Source: Sediminicola sp963974715 (GTDB taxonomy: Bacteria; Bacteroidota; Bacteroidia; Flavobacteriales; Flavobacteriaceae). Taken from it: a stretch of 64,000 bases of DNA. Numbering within the stretch: the first letter of the stretch is position 1; every line of letters begins with the position of its first letter. The notes under the pieces are model-generated. The model ran no database searches. It saw nothing but the letters and a program-made list of their open reading frames with translations, and was not told the DNA's origin. The stretch is taken from NCBI GenBank assembly GCA_963974715.1, contig CAXBDK010000001.1, positions 124,001 to 188,000 of the forward strand. The letters run 5' to 3'. The position numbers and the translations under genes are program-made. Shown here piece after piece: positions 62,205 through 64,000 of this stretch.

Positions 62205-63854
62205 ATGACCGCAATGAAAAAAATATGCCTCGGAATTTTCTGTATTTGTGCCCTGTCCCTCTCGGCACAACAAAGTAGAAAGGAACGGAAAAAGGAAAAG
62301 GAAAGATTGGAAAAGGAGATGGTCGCAAAGGAGGTTGCCGCAGAGAAGGCGCCCGACACCTTGGCCATGGACATGGAAGGGGTGGAACAAATGGAACTGA
62401 TGGCATCGCCCGAGGGGGTGCAGGATAATCCATTGGCCCTGGTAAAGGTAGAGAACAAGTTCACGTTGATGGACCATGCCGAAGCAGCGGAATACGATCG
62501 GCGCTGGATGGAGGAAATGCACAACAGCCAAAGCCTCTTCGACTCTATCTACGATGAGGTGGCCAATATGGAGATCGATTCCGTGTATCATTTCAGTTTG
62601 GACACCGATACGCTAAAGATGCGGTTGGAGCTCCTCAACCAAAAAACACCCTTTAATATTGCCTACAATCCATCGCTGGAAAATGTCATTAAAACCTTTT
62701 TGACCCGTAAAAGGGGGCTTATGGAACGTATGTTGACCCTTAGTCAGTTCTACTTCCCTATGTTCGAACAGGAACTGGACAGGCAGAACGTACCCTTGGA
62801 ACTAAAATATTTGGCCATAATCGAGTCGGCCCTTAACCCTTTGGCACGCTCTAGGGTGGGCGCTACAGGTCTATGGCAGTTTATGTACGGAACGGGCAAA
62901 ATGTACGACCTTGACGTAACCAGCTATATGGACGATCGCAGCGATCCGATCGCCTCCACCAAGGCCGCGGCCATATACCTGTCCAAATTGCACGGTATCT
63001 TTGATGATTGGGATCTGGCCCTGGCGGCCTATAATTCCGGTCCCGGGAACGTAAACAAGGCCATTAGGAGATCGGGAGGGTATACCAACTACTGGAATAT
63101 CCGCAAGAACCTCCCACGGGAAACGGCCGGGTATGTCCCAGCCTTTCTGGCTACCATGTACATTTTTGAATATGCCAAGGAACACGGGTTAAAATATGAA
63201 AAAGTGGCAAGACCGCTTTTTGTTACCGATACGGTGCATGTAAAGAAAATGATCACTTTTGAACAGATTGCCGAGCTGGTGGAAGTAAGTGTGGAGGAAC
63301 TGAAGATATTGAACCCCTCTTATAAACTGGATATTATCCCTTACATAAAAGGGGAATCCCATGTACTTAGACTGCCCACAGAGGCCCTTGGAAAGTTTGT
63401 GGCCAATGAGGAGGCCATTTATGCCCATGTGGAGGACGAGTTTAAAAACATGGAGGAGCCCCTGACCCAATTGGCGGAAGCGGGCAATAGGATCGTTTAT
63501 AAGGTAAAGAGCGGAGATTATTTGGGCCTGATAGCCAGTAGGTATGGGGTCGGCATCAGTCAGATAAAGGAGTGGAACGGACTTCGGGGGAACAACCTAA
63601 GGATTGGACAACGTCTTGTCATTTTTTCCAAAAGGAGCGTGGCCTCCAATTCGACTCCTTCCAGTGCTTCCAAAAACAGCACCAAAGCAGCAATAGAAGC
63701 AGGTATAAAGGTACATACGGTAAAGAGCGGGGACTCCCTTTGGACCATCTCGAAAAAATATCCCGGAATTACTATTGAAAATTTGCGGGAATGGAACGGT
63801 ATTAGTGGTAACGATATCAAACCGGGCACAAAACTTAAATTGTGCAGTTGCTAA
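62205..63854 (+). CDS. MltD-like lytic transglycosylase with LysM domains
   Basis: The 549-residue exported enzyme cleaves peptidoglycan glycan strands to 1,6-anhydro products. It has a signal peptide (MKKICLGIFCICALSLSAQQ from ATG 62214; ATG 62205 is also possible), a helical charged linker, then the SLT domain: PLELKYLAIIESALNPLARSRVGATGLWQFM (catalytic Glu in IIESALN) and AAYNSGPGNVNKAIRRSGG. Two LysM repeats follow at the C terminus (VYKVKSGDYLGLIASRYGVGISQIKEWNG and VHTVKSGDSLWTISKKYPGITIENLREWNG). It lies 105 bases after pgk. Confidence 0.93.
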   Translation: MTAMKKICLGIFCICALSLSAQQSRKERKKEKERLEKEMVAKEVAAEKAPDTLAMDMEGVEQMELMASPEGVQDNPLALVKVENKFTLMDHAEAAEYDRRWMEEMHNSQSLFDSIYDEVANMEIDSVYHFSLDTDTLKMRLELLNQKTPFNIAYNPSLENVIKTFLTRKRGLMERMLTLSQFYFPMFEQELDRQNVPLELKYLAIIESALNPLARSRVGATGLWQFMYGTGKMYDLDVTSYMDDRSDPIASTKAAAIYLSKLHGIFDDWDLALAAYNSGPGNVNKAIRRSGGYTNYWNIRKNLPRETAGYVPAFLATMYIFEYAKEHGLKYEKVARPLFVTDTVHVKKMITFEQIAELVEVSVEELKILNPSYKLDIIPYIKGESHVLRLPTEALGKFVANEEAIYAHVEDEFKNMEEPLTQLAEAGNRIVYKVKSGDYLGLIASRYGVGISQIKEWNGLRGNNLRIGQRLVIFSKRSVASNSTPSSASKNSTKAAIEAGIKVHTVKSGDSLWTISKKYPGITIENLREWNGISGNDIKPGTKLKLCSC

Positions 63855-63874
63855 CACTAATGTAAAGACCGAAA

Positions 63875-64000
63875 ATGAAAAAAACCGCAATTCTATTTAT
63901 GATGTTATTGCTGGTCCTTGGCGCATGCAAGGAACAGAAAAAATCCGATTACAGACCTGCTTCCACAGGGGCGATCAATTCCGTGGCCGTAGTGATGGAC
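63875..64000 (+). CDS. DUF4837-like lipoprotein, 5' end only (runs off the window)
   Basis: The visible 42 residues start MKKTAILFMMLLLVLGAC, a lipoprotein signal with Cys18, then KEQKKSDYRPASTGAINSVAVVMD. The start of the mature part resembles DUF4837 lipoproteins, which follow the transglycosylase gene in some Flavobacteriaceae. It lies 20 bases after the MltD-like gene and is probably cotranscribed. The rest lies outside the window. Confidence 0.6.
   Translation, partial: MKKTAILFMMLLLVLGACKEQKKSDYRPASTGAINSVAVVMD

Overview
The window is a chromosomal segment from a gliding-type member of the Flavobacteriaceae (Bacteroidota). Three things support this. It carries the sprC-sprD-sprB-sprF gliding adhesin cluster with type IX secretion (T9SS) C-terminal signals. 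It has several exact TAnnTTTG promoter elements, the Bacteroidota -7 box. It also holds families typical of the group: DUF4175, GIN-domain, TIGR03643, HMA-AraC regulator, DUF4837 and PorP/SprF proteins. No phage, insertion sequence, CRISPR array or rRNA operon was seen.

Layout. 0-7 kb: end of an M1 aminopeptidase, rnpA, an S41 peptidase, an S9 peptidase, a DUF1080 lipoprotein, a guanine deaminase and a cold-shock protein. 7.4-10.7 kb: a copper cassette (AraC regulator with a CPRC motif, CopA ATPase, small HMA chaperone). 10.8-20 kb: assorted genes including a two-gene GMC dehydrogenase, a pentapeptide-repeat protein, an NlpC/P60 lipoprotein, a solitary cytosine-5 methyltransferase, an ElaA-type acetyltransferase and rpiB. 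19.9-20.6 kb: a 719-base AT-rich gap before rnr. 22.8-38 kb: housekeeping genes (mnmG, ybeY, gltX, glnS), a giant DUF4175 protein and a small envelope operon. Three identical 16-bp parS sites lie at 25.9-28.0 kb, one inside the 3' end of ybeY. 38.2-58.4 kb: the 20-kb sprCDBF operon, dominated by a 14,976-base sprB gene. 58.5-64 kb: folB, tRNA-Cys, a DoxX-like protein, holB, pgk, an MltD-like transglycosylase and the start of a DUF4837 lipoprotein.

How it works together. SprB is the mobile surface adhesin moved by the gliding motor. SprC carries the same class of T9SS sorting domain, and SprD and SprF are PorP/SprF-type outer-membrane partners. The parS cluster implies that this part of the chromosome lies in the ParB/origin-proximal domain. 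The AT-rich gap upstream of rnr is a candidate, unproven, for an origin-associated region.

The best leads are the parS sites (one used as coding sequence), the 2,319-base tandem duplication inside sprB with its embedded jelly-roll-like module, and the solitary methyltransferase next to a small PD-(D/E)xK-like protein. I found no unambiguous new multi-gene system. All family calls come from reading the sequence; no database search was run.
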